Assembly: GCA_018398765.1 (NCBI GenBank)
Contig: JAHBMJ010002086.1
Location: forward strand, 41,467 to 93,690
From: Chromera velia
Lineage: Eukaryota; Sar; Chromeraceae
Direction of reading: 5' to 3'
DNA length: 52,224 bases
The translations under genes were made by a program, and so were the position numbers. The notes below the pieces were generated by a model. That model was not told where the DNA came from and did no database searches. It was given only the letters and a program-made list of their open reading frames with translations. Of the stretch, positions 1 to 10,688 are shown one piece after another. How positions within the stretch are numbered: the first letter of the stretch is position 1; every line of letters begins with the position of its first letter.

Positions 1-85
1 TTGAATGTTGCATGCATGAATGAATACTTACAATTCATACATCACTGCTGGAACCAGAGAAAGTGTCGCTAGTTTTTTTTTATTT

Positions 86-348
86 TTTTTTTAAGATATA
101 AGCCTTGCATGTGGCATAGCTTTTCAAGACATAGGCTCTTCTTGTGGTATAGTTTTTCAAGACATACGCTCTGCTTGCGGCGTATAGCTTTGCAAGACAT
201 AGGCTCTCCTTGCGGTATAGCTTTTCAAGACATAGGCTCTGCTTGCGGCATAGCTTTTCAAGATATAGGCCGCGCCTGCGGCGCAGCTTTTCAAGACATA
301 GGCTACGCCTGCGGCGCGGCTTTTTAAGATATAGGCCATGCCTGCGGC
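86..348. repeat. 33-bp minisatellite, about 8 copies
   Basis: About eight head-to-tail units of 33 bp with the core CTTTTCAAGACATAGGCTCT followed by a G/C-variable GCTTGCGGCATAG-like tail. Because 33 is a multiple of three, both strands stay open across it, which creates artefactual ORFs of 11-residue repeats. The first and last units are the most diverged. There are no unique spacers between units, so this is not a CRISPR-like array. Confidence 0.85.
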
Positions 349-429
349 CCCACAGAGAGCGAATGCTCGCAGACGGCTAGCAGACGGCAGAAGTGACGCA
401 AAGAAAGCTAGAAAGAAAGTCAATGCATG

Positions 430-1340
430 TCGATGCATAAAGATGGCAGCAACGAAGCAGAGAGAGACAGTGGATTTAGAGAAGGCAACAGCGACGCAGA
501 GGGAGTCAACGCATGGAGGCGGCAGTCTGAGAAGTGAGAAAGACAGAGTAAATGTATTGAAGTGGCTAAAGCGACACAGAGAGAGTCAACACATGGAGGC
601 GGCAGAAGTGACGTAGATAGAGTCAATGCATGGAGACGCGGCAGCTAGCCTGGCAGAAGCGGCGAAGAGAGAATCAACGCATGGAGGCAGGAGAAGCGAC
701 GCAAACTTTAAGAGACTCAGTCAGAGCCAATGCATAGAGAAGGATACAGAAGGATAGAGAAGGCAACAGCGACGTAACGGGGCCAACGCGTGGAGATGGC
801 AGCGAAGCAGTCAATTCATGGAGAAGATAACAGTTATGCAGAGAGAGTCAATGGATGGACAAGCTAACAGTGACACAGAGAGACTCATGCAATGCATGGA
901 GACGGCAGAAGCGACGCAAGGTGAGTCAACGCATCGAGACGACAGAAGTGATGCAGAGACAGTCAATGTGTAGAGACAGCAGTAGCGTCTCGATCAGAGG
1001 GAATGGATACATCGAGAGGAGAGAAAAGATGCAGAGACATGCAATGATCGGAGAATTGCGCCAAGGCAAACACAGAGAGAATGTTTGAACGAAGATGAAA
1101 GAAGAAATACGGAGGGATGCGGAGGGAATGCGCATTGGCACAAAGAGGAGAAACCAGGCAGAGACAATGAACGAGAAAAGAAGACCTGATGCAGACAGAA
1201 TAAATGTATGGACTCGCAGAAACGCCGCAGAGGGAAGAGAGGCTGCAAAAGCAATGAATGCAAACACAGCAAAGCGTCGACATACATGCAGCATATGTTA
1301 CGACGTGAAAAGACACAGAGGCCAGAAGAGACGGAGAGAC
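430..1340. repeat. degenerate minisatellite, period about 36-40 bp
   Basis: Irregular tandem units built on the core GAGAGTCAACGCATGGAG plus GCGGCAGAAGCGACGCA. Units are well matched around 480-700 and decay toward 1340. The short ORFs here are purine-rich repeat artefacts. From 1341 to 2047 I see no gene, only unique sequence with a few short ORFs. Confidence 0.75.
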
Positions 1341-2047
1341 TAGACACGAAAATTCCGGAACAGACATGCACACACTTCACGTACTAGATCCTCCACAGTA
1401 GCATCCACGTCTTCTGTTTCACTCAAAGAAAGCTTTTCACAGCTTGGAAAACGAGGCACACAAGGTGAAGGAATCCAATTGCACGATAAACACGAAGCAT
1501 TGTGGCAAGCGCCATTGTGATGGAGACGGCCCCGCGGGAGACGGCAACAACAACTAGCTGATTAGGCTAGCCAAAGAACTCTTGCATAAAAAAACCTATA
1601 GCAATCGCCGATGATAGTTCAGTAGAAGAAGCAACTGGTACGAAAGCGATCTTAATTGTGCCGTGCTTTTTGACACGTTTCTCCGTCACTCAATTCAATG
1701 CAGCTATAGCTTGAAATTGTTTCGTTTGGAATTTTGGTGCATGCAGAGGTATTTCGCTTTTCCAAACCATTTGATCCGGGAACTTTCCGGGGCGTCATGT
1801 AATCTGACGCAAGCAAGCTTGCGAACGGCCCCGGAAAGCAAGAAAAATTACAACTGGTTCACGCAGTGCCACGCTATATGTAGCTAATTGAAACCACGCA
1901 GAAAGTTGCACTCATATACAGTTAGGGCTAGACTCAGGGAGAGTCAGGGTGGGGGCGTTATTAGGTGTTATCTGGCATTATTCAGACATATGAAAGATTT
2001 AATGTGTTTTTCTTACCCCCCTAACACTCAAGGCTACTCAAAATTTT

Positions 2048-2275
2048 GTGCCACTCAAAAATCTACTCTTAAAAAAAGAGTGTGATAAAGAAGAGAACGG
2101 AGGGAAGAGTGATGAGGAAGAGGGAACAGGTGGGGGAGAGAGTGAAAAAGAGAGTGAAGACGAGTTTAAACCCGAATGTGACGAAATTTTTGATGCATTT
2201 GGAATGACGGGAGAAGGAACGGCTGGATGGGAAGAAAGAGAACACGCGGACGACAGAGGAAAAGAAAAAATCTAG
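2048..2275 (+). CDS. small acidic ORF, unknown; possible N-terminus of the next ORF
   Basis: A 75-codon ORF, strongly acidic in its middle (runs of D and E around residues 18-45). Its last 16 codons overlap the start of the ORF at 2227 in another frame. Acidic and then basic low-complexity sequence could be the N-terminus of one nuclear protein split by a frameshift, or chance. No family is recognised. The intronless layout contrasts with the host genes elsewhere in the window and resembles mobile-element cargo. Confidence 0.3.
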   Translation: MPLKNLLLKKECDKEENGGKSDEEEGTGGGESEKESEDEFKPECDEIFDAFGMTGEGTAGWEEREHADDRGKEKI

Positions 2276-2919
2276 CGGAATCTCAGGAAGTTCCGTTCAA
2301 AAAAAACACGTTCTATATTTTTAGAGGGATTTCTGGTGAGCCACAAAGAGATTCTATGCTCCATCGTTGGTGCTTTTTGGGCAAAGTTGTGGAAATAGCT
2401 CCACACTTGCTCGCTGATGCAACGTCTTCTTCTTCTTCTGCTTCTTCTTCTGCTTCTTCTTCTTCTTCTTTTTCTTCTTCTTCTTCATCATCGCCGTCAT
2501 CGTCGTCTTCTTCTTCTTCTTCTTCTTCTTCCTCCTCCTCCTTTTCTTCTCGCAGTCCATCTTCAGGGTGGGATTTGAGAGTAGCGTGGCACAGCCTTCG
2601 ACTGTGGAGAATGGAAGATGCACATAAAAGTTTGGTGGATAGGGCTCAGACACATATCGACGACATGAGAGAATTTTACTCTCTTGGCTTGAGTCCTGAG
2701 GAGCCGCGTGCGCTGCCGTCGTGCAGTGGTGCAAAAAAGCAAACGTGTGCATGGATCGAATATATTAGTCTTGAGGAGTATGAATTGTTGTGCAAGAATG
2801 TGGTCTTAACAACGGGCCGCAAAATTCCGGTGCATGTCTTACGTTATTTGGTAGAGATCTTGAGTGAAGAAGAAGACTTTTCAGGGTTGGAGGTATATCC
2901 TACGGGGCAGCACTCCTAG
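2227..2919 (+). CDS. hypothetical protein with poly-serine tract
   Basis: A 230-codon intronless ORF. It has a very basic N-terminus (RKRTRGRQRKRK, residues 3-14), a short folded-looking block (about 25-65, with MLHRWCFLGKVVEIAP), a serine tract (about 66-113) encoded by TCT/TCC/TCG repeats, and a C-terminal block (about 114-230) rich in W, L and acidic residues. The serine tract could be microsatellite expansion inside the reading frame. The basic start suggests nuclear targeting. I do not recognise a family. It converges on the minus-strand ORF at 3294-4061 and may belong to the same element. Confidence 0.4.
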   Translation: MGRKRTRGRQRKRKNLAESQEVPFKKNTFYIFRGISGEPQRDSMLHRWCFLGKVVEIAPHLLADATSSSSSASSSASSSSSFSSSSSSSPSSSSSSSSSSSSSSSFSSRSPSSGWDLRVAWHSLRLWRMEDAHKSLVDRAQTHIDDMREFYSLGLSPEEPRALPSCSGAKKQTCAWIEYISLEEYELLCKNVVLTTGRKIPVHVLRYLVEILSEEEDFSGLEVYPTGQHS

Positions 2920-3125
2920 GTAGAACCCTAGTACTGTGTATATTTATACTGTAATTGAAGATGATATAGCATAGGTTCTAATAGGTTCTAACACTGTTTT
3001 TTGCTTTTCTAGACTCGTTAGTGTAAGGTTCTTTCAGATTCTTAAAGATTCTTTAAAGAAGAATCAAGTCTACGTTACGTCAAAGTGGTGTCTCCATCAT
3101 TTGGTTCTTACTCTCTAGAGAAACC

Positions 3126-3151
3126 GCTAGAACCTAGGTTCTAGGAACCTA
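3126..3151. repeat. palindromic repeat, copy 1
   Basis: A 26-bp sequence centred on the perfect 16-bp palindrome TAGAACCTAGGTTCTA, followed by GGAACCTA. An identical copy lies at 4244-4269, beyond the other end of the minus-strand ORF. Related AGGTTCTA half-sites occur near 2970-2990. This may mark an element end or be a protein-binding site. Confidence 0.7.
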
Positions 3152-3293
3152 GATAAAAACCTGTAAGAACCATTAAGAACCCCCCCCCTAAAGCTTCAAA
3201 AAGACTAAAAAGCTAATTTAGATGATTAAAATGATCTAAGCAAACAAGACAGATACTTACATATGCCAAAATTGACCGTCAAAATCATAAAAC

Positions 3294-4061
3294 TCAGCTG
3301 TCAACTCGCTTTTTCTTCTCTTCAAACAGACTTACAAGACGAGCAAGCTCTTCATCTTTCATAAAGACGGTTTCATTCATTTTATGTGCATGCTGAATGT
3401 AAAAGAACATAGAAGAACGTGGGATGTTATCGACATGAATTTTTTTAGGCTTCCTGTTTTGGCCTAACTGCCAAAGGAGAGAGAAAGCGCGCATGTCGGC
3501 TAAGTCGGTCGAAGCCTCGTCGGACTCAGGATATATATGCACAGCAATCCGGTACAGTTCATCTAGGTCCCTTTCTTCATCTTCGACGTGTGCAATCACT
3601 TGCAACCCTGAGGGCTCAAAAGCTTTCTTTTTGTCATTCCACGACAAAATGTTCACTACCTTAGAAACGTACCAACTCAGTTTTCTCTCCAAGCCCTCAC
3701 CCTCATCATACTGGCATGCCACGAGTTGTCCCACCATGATAGAATACTCGCCTTTCCGAATCAATGCCTGACTGTAGAACTTCGCACGCACTCTCACCCC
3801 CCGATCGTTTGACAACTTCTCTTGATACAAGAGAGCACAAACCGCACCCAACCGCACCATACCGCGGTTTAGTACTTTAAAGGAGACAACCCCAGTCACC
3901 CCCCCTTGCTTCTCTTCAGGTGTCGTCACCGCTTGTGCAAAGACAGAAAGGAACTGTTCTTGTGCTGCATCTTCTGTTTGAATCTGCTCCCACACACTTT
4001 CGAGTTCTTCTCCCTCTGGTGTGGCATCCAACTTAATGGGGATCTCTACATCCATCACCAC
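3294..4061 (-). CDS. hypothetical protein, 255 aa, intronless
   Basis: A continuous 255-codon ORF with good protein character: an acidic N-terminus, then a compact region (about 65-170) containing VGQLVACQYDEGEG and WYVSKVVNILSW that reads like a small beta-rich domain (BAH-, Tudor- or chromo-like at most), and a helical charged C-terminus ending KKKRVDS. It is intronless and flanked by identical palindromic repeats at 3126 and 4244, so I suspect a mobile-element gene. No catalytic motif such as DDE, HUH or tyrosine recombinase is visible. The family is unknown; reality as a coding sequence is fairly likely from length and composition. Confidence 0.5.
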   Translation of the reverse strand: MVMDVEIPIKLDATPEGEELESVWEQIQTEDAAQEQFLSVFAQAVTTPEEKQGGVTGVVSFKVLNRGMVRLGAVCALLYQEKLSNDRGVRVRAKFYSQALIRKGEYSIMVGQLVACQYDEGEGLERKLSWYVSKVVNILSWNDKKKAFEPSGLQVIAHVEDEERDLDELYRIAVHIYPESDEASTDLADMRAFSLLWQLGQNRKPKKIHVDNIPRSSMFFYIQHAHKMNETVFMKDEELARLVSLFEEKKKRVDS

Positions 4062-4243
4062 CTACTCGTCATCTTCAATGCCCCCCCCCTTTTCCAATGT
4101 TTTCCCTCTACCTTTCACAGTCTTTTTCTAACGTTTTCCAGTCGGATTGGTGGACAAACTTTTGAATATTTTCGTCGTGCTCAATGTTTCATAACTGGTT
4201 TTGGACGGGTTCTTTGGGGTTCTTGGAGGATCAGACTGAAAAG

Positions 4244-4269
4244 GCTAGAACCTAGGTTCTAGGAACCTA
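4244..4269. repeat. palindromic repeat, copy 2
   Basis: Direct copy of the 26-bp sequence at 3126-3151, including the 16-bp palindrome. It lies about 180 bp upstream of the start codon of the minus-strand ORF. The sequence from 4270 to 4764 holds no gene that I can see. Confidence 0.7.
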
Positions 4270-4764
4270 AGAACCTAGAGGTGGAGACGTATAGTTTTTA
4301 AGCTCGAACCGAGTAAGAACCTTCAATCAATACTCTAAAAGTGTCATTGTTTTGTTTTTTAGAACTTCTTTTGCTTATAAAATAAGTTTAGAGTTTATTT
4401 TAAATGTTTTAGAGCTTAGATTACTACTACAAAGTCGTTTAACGACCACATCTATATTTCTGAGTGCCTCCCCGTAGGGTATATCTTCCAGATGTTAGCG
4501 ATCATAAAGAAGCTTCCTCTGGTTCTTCTGCTAGTTCTTCTGTTTCAAATGACTCTGAGTCTGACAAAGAGGACTGAATGTACTGTAATTAGCTCTGAAT
4601 TATGCTAATTGTGTGTTAAATACGTTTGAATATCATTTAATTTTTAATATAATTCAAAATTAATCGAATAATTCATTGAGTAACCTATGCATAACCCATT
4701 TATACTTGTTATAACATATTTTAACTATTTTATAACCACTAGACACTATAGAATAAATAAATAT

Positions 4765-4953
4765 AACTGTTAAACAACTGAATCTAACTGCTAGACAGCT
4801 GAATCTAACTGCTAGGCAGGCGAAGATGACCGCTAGGCAGGCAAAAAACACTGCTAGGCAGGTAAAAAACACTGCTAGGCAGGCAAAGGGTACCGCTAGG
4901 CAGCCTAATAGTACCGCTAGGCAGCCAAAAGGTACCGCTAGGCAAGAAAAAAC
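4765..4953. repeat. 21-bp tandem repeat, 9 units
   Basis: Nine consecutive 21-bp units of the form ACTGCTAGGCAGG plus an A-rich tail. The first two units are more diverged. Both strands are open through it (7-residue repeats such as TARQAKN on the plus strand and CLAVFFA on the minus strand), but this is a consequence of the period. It lies immediately upstream of the gypsy remnant. Confidence 0.85.
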
Positions 4954-5089
4954 AGGGTTAGAGTTCACTGCTAGCAAGCCTTACAAAGGGTTAATTACAT
5001 TCAAACAATCAGTTGGACTTCATTGATGTCTTAGCTTCCACAATGTTATCAAGTTTTTTTTGAGGAGTCCGTGACCCCCCTAATTTAGT

Positions 5090-5653
5090 ATGCTAGCAAC
5101 CAGTGTGAGGACTCACCTCCTCCTTGAAGTTTCCCTTCCACTAGACTCGAAGATCCCAAACGGAGCTCCAGTCCTTCTCGAGCCTCTTCAGCGTTCACTT
5201 CCTGCAGGCATAGCAGCAAGCGACTCTGTGTCTGTAGTGACTGACAGACATGTTCGTCTCCCTCTTATGAATGCATCTCGATGCACTTTCAATCTCCTAT
5301 CCAACCTAAAAATAGCCACAGCTACCCTCTGTCACCCCCACTCGTTTGAGGAAGTCAAACCCGTCACCGCACATCACGTTACATCGGGAAAAGTGCAATC
5401 GGCACAGCCTAGTGCATTCCTTTCCTGGCCTTCATACACAGAGCATATGATCGAAGAAGACATCCAGACCGCCAGCAAACAGATACAGGAAAGCCTTGCA
5501 GGCTCGACCCACCTAACAACAAAACAGCGCAATCAGCTCCACCAGGTCCTTATTCGTTTTCTTGGCCTCTTTCCTACAAGCAAAGACCAGGGAAACATCA
5601 TAGGAGCAGAAGCCACTATTGATACCGGAGATGCAAAGCCTATCTACATTTGA
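5090..5653 (+). pseudogene. gypsy pol fragment: protease-RT linker
   Basis: An open segment of 187 codons resembling the region between protease and RT of Ty3/gypsy polyproteins (LLEVSLPL, VLLEPLQRS, plmN-like LPLMNAS). It ends at a stop just before the RT block, and the next in-frame segment carries another stop near 5686. In an intact element this would be continuous with RT, so the copy is dead here. Confidence 0.7.
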
Positions 5654-5686
5654 CCCCGACCCGTCCCCCACGCCCTCAAGACCTAA

Positions 5687-6472
5687 GTGAACGAGACCAT
5701 CGACCAGCTTCTAGACACAGGCATCATTGAGCATACTGCCTCTCCCTGGGGCTTCCTTATGGTTATTGTGAAGGAGAAGAAAAATGGAAAGATCCGTTTA
5801 TACATCGACTATAGAAAGCTGAACGAAGTGCTAAAAAAAGACCACTACCCCCTGCCGAATATGGAAGAACTGCTCATACAACTAGAAGGAAAAACTTGGC
5901 ACACAGCTCTCGACTTACATCTGGGTATCCACCAGATCATGGTCCACCCCGAAGACCACAACAAGCTCGCCTTCGTCACCGCCAAAGGACAGTTCACCTA
6001 TCTGAGGCTCCCCTTGGGCATCGCCAACGCCCTCTCCATCTTTCAGAGGACCATGGACTCCTTCTTTGCAGGCCTCAATAGGGCTGCTGCAAGGGTCTAC
6101 CTCGATGACGTTCTCATCTCCAGCGCTGACTTCGAAACACACCTGAAGGACGTAGAACAGGTCCTCACCCGCTTGTTTGAGACAGGAGCGAAGATTTTGT
6201 TCAACAAGTGCTCGTTTGCAAAGAGAGAGCTCCAGTACCTCGGCCATGTCGTCACCCCCGAAGGCATCCGCCCATCTCCAGAGAAGACCAAGGCAGTCCT
6301 GCAAGTACAGACACCGAAGAACCCTCGTGAAGTAAAAGGATTTCTCGGCTTGGCAGGATTCTACCAACGTTTTATCAAAAAATTCAGTGAGATCGCAGGC
6401 CTACTACTTGACCTGACGAAGAAGAGAACCATGCACATGGATTTGGGAGAAACCACAGAAACGCGCTTTTGA
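5687..6472 (+). pseudogene. gypsy reverse transcriptase, broken
   Basis: Clear Ty3/gypsy RT: the finger region (IEHTASPWGFLMVIVKEK), then the DYRKLN motif, LPLGIANA in the place of the usual LPFGL-NAP, and the catalytic box YLDDVL at about 6101-6118, followed by the thumb motif LQYLGHVV and the connection motif GFLGLAGFYQRF. The polymerase active site (YLDD) is intact, but the frame ends early at 6472: pol sequence continues in another frame from about 6440, so a frameshift separates RT from RNase H. Confidence 0.9.
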
Positions 6473-7049
6473 AACACTCAAGCAGAGACTCACCAGCGTA
6501 CCCATCCTCTATTACCCCGATTTCTTCCAGCCGTTCAAGTTAAAGACAGACGCCTCAGCAATCTCAGCCATCTCTGCCATCCTCATTCGAGACGATCCTG
6601 CAGGTAGAAAAAGAGTGATATCATATGCAAGCAGAAGGCTGACAGACTTAGAAGACAGATGATGTATCACAGAAAAAGAAGGACTCGCGATTGTCTGAGG
6701 GATCGACCACTACAAGCCCTTTCTCTACGGACGCCACTTCACAGTTATCATTGACCATGCCGCCCTTCAGCACATCAAGAAACAATGCGACTTGAATCTC
6801 CAACTCATGCGTTGGTCCCTCAAGCTGGCTATCTACGACTACGATGTCATCCACAAAGCAGGAAAGGAGCACACAGATGCAGATAGCCTCACGCAATCCC
6901 CCTTCGTTTCCGACAGCTATCCCCCCAAGCCCCCACCAGAAGTCACAGACGATTCCTTCGTGATTGCCGCAGCAAAGAAAGCAAAGAAGGGAAAAAATGC
7001 CCAGAAAAAGAAGATACCAGCAGAAAGAGCACAGATTGCAGAAGCGTAA
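6440..7049 (+). pseudogene. gypsy RNase H region, frameshift and stops
   Basis: After the RT frameshift the frame reads a gypsy RNase H domain: a KTDAS box near 6542-6556, an ISYASRRL box near 6620, IDHAAL near 6750, and the C-terminal AGKEHTDADSLTQ near 6862-6900. Two in-frame stops interrupt it (about 6659-6661 and 6698-6700). A proline- and lysine-rich tail follows to 7049. The next part, about 7050-8200, should hold integrase but shows only short disconnected ORFs. Confidence 0.8.
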
Positions 7050-8212
7050 GCAGAGCAACCTTTGAACACCCTTCCTCTGAGTGCTGACTACGATATCGAA
7101 GCCTTCCGACAGGCATAGCGAGCAGACCCTTCCCTCTCTCTTTCTCCCTCTCTCTCTTCTCTTCTCTGCCCTTCTCTACCGAAAGGCACCATGAGCAGGA
7201 GTACCTTCGGCTTACTGACTTATGAGAGGGCCCGCCCGCGACCAGTAAACTAAGAAAAGAGCTGCACATACACAAATAAGAGAGGATCAGCTTCATACAA
7301 ACTCTCTTCTTCGACATCAAACAACTTCGACTACCAGAAGAACCACTTCCTCGACCCCGACGTTAACAAGACCAACACGTAATCATCCTGACCATTCACT
7401 TCCTGTACTACACTAACAAAGGGACACAAACACAGGAAGACTGATGAAGAATCTGCTCACGGACCTTCCCACACGGTGTCCCCTCACCATACGACCACAA
7501 CTACCTCGCCCCGGAGTTCCAGACTGCACTGCACCTCAAACCATCCACCTCAATGAATCTATTGAGAAGCGCAGGAATCCAGATATATTCTTTATCCAGC
7601 ACGTCAAACTCGATCAGACATACAACAAAAGCTGTTTCTTTCTGTTTGTGATGTCACAGTAATGTGCTCTATCAAGAATAAGCAAGCAACACAACTTACT
7701 CAGTCTGAAAAGTCTGAAGAACATCTACCATATCTCCCATCTTCCACCCTTCTAACCAACTCTTTCTAACTCACCTCGCTCGTTTCCACTTCATGATGCA
7801 AGTAGGAGCTCTCCAAAGAGGATTGGGCAGAGAAGACCCTCGGACACAGGCTAGAGGCGAGTCTTCAGGTCGCCGTCTGGGCTAGCTGAAGCCTTTGGCT
7901 ACGTGGCCCCTACCCTCACGTGGTCTTCTGGAGAGCTCAAGCGTCTTTCATCCAGAAAAAGATTACCAGAGCACTGTGAAGACTGCATTACACTTTTATG
8001 AACAAGTCCGACTCATGCCTTGACCCCAGACCTGCCTGGGCTTGAAAAACAAACGGAATCTTGAAGGAGACGGGAAGTTGAAAATCGTCCTTCTCTCCCA
8101 ACTCCACTTTTCTTCTACCCCTTCATTCACAACAACCTCATCCACTCCAACAAGCCTCCACGAACGATGGAACCACTTCAGAACAACCACAACTGCGATG
8201 TAAAAGGCAACT

Positions 8213-8940
8213 AACGAGGGGAGACAGTGTTATGATCTGAATGGGTGTGGAAGCCCATACTAACGAAAGGAGACGTGCTGTAATCTAATTTGGAGTCGCT
8301 GGCGTGTGAGCGGCGCAGCCCTAGAAAAATACAAAGTGCGCGGTACTAGGGCGCGCGCACGTGAATTACGGCGGCGTGGCACGTGGCGGCTCCTAGGCGG
8401 CGGCGTACATATTATCATAGCCCCGGAAATTTGCCTTTCCTATATTCTACCGGCATTAAGTTTGACACGCGGCGAGCTACGCGCAGAAATTAAGCTTAGC
8501 CGATTATACGACAGTCCACAGGCCGATTTTAACCGTGGTTTTCCATAGAAATTCAAAATCAAAAGACTTTTGGAAGGATTAAAATTTTAGAAAGTCTTTT
8601 GACAACTCAAAATTCAAAATCTCACCACGACATCTCGAGGATCCGATACTCACAGAATTGAACCTTTGAGTTGAACTTCGAACAGTCTGACCTTTGTGAA
8701 CCTTCTGACAGCTTCCAAGCCTCTACCAGCTTACTTCCTTCACACTCTTCTTTACGGAAAGCATCCGTACGCATACCTTACCCCACCTTCCTTACTCTAG
8801 CCAACTTGCATCACTGCCATCCACTCCTGGCAGTCCAAACCACAACTTCACCTAGCTATCACTTAGCTGTCTCCTTTCCAAGACAGCTAGCAACAGTCAC
8901 TCTCTCTAGCCTTACTCTACTCCCAGATATCTGAGAGCCG
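8213..8940 (+). repeat. polypurine tract and 3' LTR
   Basis: A purine run (ACGAGGGGAGACAG, ending at 8227) is followed by TGTTATGATCTGA from 8228, the typical junction of a gypsy PPT with the U3 start of the 3' LTR. The LTR interior carries an inverted repeat around AAAAGACTTTTGG / AAAGTCTTTTGAC near 8558-8610. The right end is not certain because there is no second LTR to compare. The short ORFs here are not genes. Confidence 0.65.
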
Positions 8941-9239
8941 CAGAGGAGCTACTGGCTGTGTCCTAGCACCAACCTAGCCTGGAGCAACACGGACTCGCGC
9001 AAGTGTCTGAACAGAAGATGTTTGCATGGGTGTACGGGTACATGGATGAAGAGAGGCAGCCTGTCACTAAAATAGAACGTTCAAACTCAGTGTATAAACA
9101 GAACTTCAAGCCGCGACGGCCTGTGGGTAAATAGATATAAACGAAGAGAGACAGAGAGAGCCAGTGTATGAACAGAAGACTTCAAGCCGTTTCGGCGTAT
9201 GGGTGTGAGAGTGTGAATAAAAGCCCTTGACTTTGGGCA

Positions 9240-9415
9240 ATGCCATGTGGGTGAGTAATAGAAGAAAGACAGGGAAAGTGACGGAGTGAGTGAGTGAGTA
9301 AGTGAGCGAGTGAGTGAGTGAGTGAGTGAGTGAGTGACAAGAGCAAGAACGACTCAGTGAGTGAGTGACTGAGTGTAACTGAGTGTGTTGGTGAGTGAAC
9401 AAGTGGGCACAGTCA
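9240..9415. repeat. TGAG microsatellite
   Basis: An imperfect (GAGT)n tract, densest at 9287-9345, in intergenic sequence. The same motif recurs at 13360-13390, 14030-14150 and 27915-28235. Between 9416 and 10688 I find no convincing gene; a GC-rich stretch at 10310-10370 precedes the RAP gene. Confidence 0.85.
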
Positions 9416-10688
9416 ACTACAGCAAACGTGTAGTTTGGATGTACTATCAAAACATCTTAGACATGATTGAGAAGAACAATGTGATAATAGAAAATATGTA
9501 ATGTCCATATACTACTCGAATGTTGTATAAATAAAGGAAGCTAAAAGTAACTAAAAGGAACATTAGTATATGTTTCTATATATAAAAGACCTAGCTATAT
9601 ATTCACCCCATAAAGTAAAACGGTAAGTAAATTAAACTAAATTTAAGTTATGAATAAATCAGGGGGCATTTTTATATATGTCTTTTATTTTTTTAGTAAA
9701 AACAAACATAATGGTGATCTATCTATCATATGTTGGTGTAGTCATAATTTAAGTTTCTCTTTCTGAGTATTTCTCAGTCTTTTACGTTAGTATACACCTT
9801 TTATTAACTAAGTTCCTGTTTACCTCCCTGTGTTTCTTTTTTTTTGACAATATATGTAACAAGGTGTCTAACAGCAGAGCTCTCCGTGTTTTTTCTTTTT
9901 ACGTTGAAACCCATCCAGCCATCTCCGGCCGTCTGAGGCCCATCTCTGGTCGCACCTAACATCTGGCCTCTCCTACCCTCTCCGATATGCCGGCGCCTAG
10001 GCCTTACGCCTGGTGGTGAGCTCAATATATAGCTACAGATAGCGCGGTGATTCTGACACGCATCTGACAACAATATTTGTTGTGATCCATCTGTTGCATG
10101 CATGTGCCATGATTATGTACGCACCTCTCACCCCTTACGTAGGGCCACGGCATGTCCTGTAGGGACATTATAATTGCACTATGTCGATTCAAAAACCGTT
10201 TAATTCAATTTTTGTGCTTCAAGTCATTTCAAGCCGAATTCAGAAGTATTCTGCGGCTTTCTGGGGCCGTTTGTACGCTTGCGTGCGTCAGATTTGTCCA
10301 TGCATCGGCGCGGGAAATGGCGCGCGGCGGCCGGGGCGGGCCACGGCGGGCCATGGCGCGGGCCATTTGTTCAGCATTTTGAAGCTGACGCACGCAATTC
10401 TGCAAGCATGCACGCGGAGACCTTGGGACCTTGGAGACGGGAGTGCGCTACTAAGAGCCCTCCTCAAAAAATGTCTTCAAAGGGCTGATTGATTGAGACT
10501 GAATCAACCTTGTGCTTTTTTATTTGCTCTCCCTTTGCTCGACCAGGCAGTGTGTTTTGGAGCCCGTGTCCTTGCGTGGCGCCATCTGTGCCGTTTCTTT
10601 ACTTGCCGCATGAGATCACTTTCCCGTCTCCTTCAAATCCGTCTACACACCCCCAATGTCAGCATGCAAACCTGAACTTTTGTGAGAG

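Larger units (their letters stand above)
5030..8950 (+). mobile_element. degenerate Ty3/gypsy LTR retrotransposon
   Basis: The order of parts is a protease-to-RT linker, reverse transcriptase, RNase H, a decayed downstream region, a polypurine tract and the start of a 3' LTR. No matching 5' LTR, gag or zinc knuckle is visible in the window, so the copy looks 5'-truncated or rearranged. The integrase core between about 7050 and 8200 is not recognisable. Outer limits are approximate: the left limit is the start of pol-like sequence, and the right limit is where LTR-like sequence gives way to microsatellite. Confidence 0.8.

Noticed and set aside
86..348. Regular direct repeats resembling a CRISPR array
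   Set aside because: The units are contiguous with no unique spacers, the context is eukaryotic, and no cas-like gene is present; this is a minisatellite.
8306..8548. Short ORF inside the LTR
   Set aside because: It lies within LTR sequence after the polypurine tract and has no protein character beyond chance openness.
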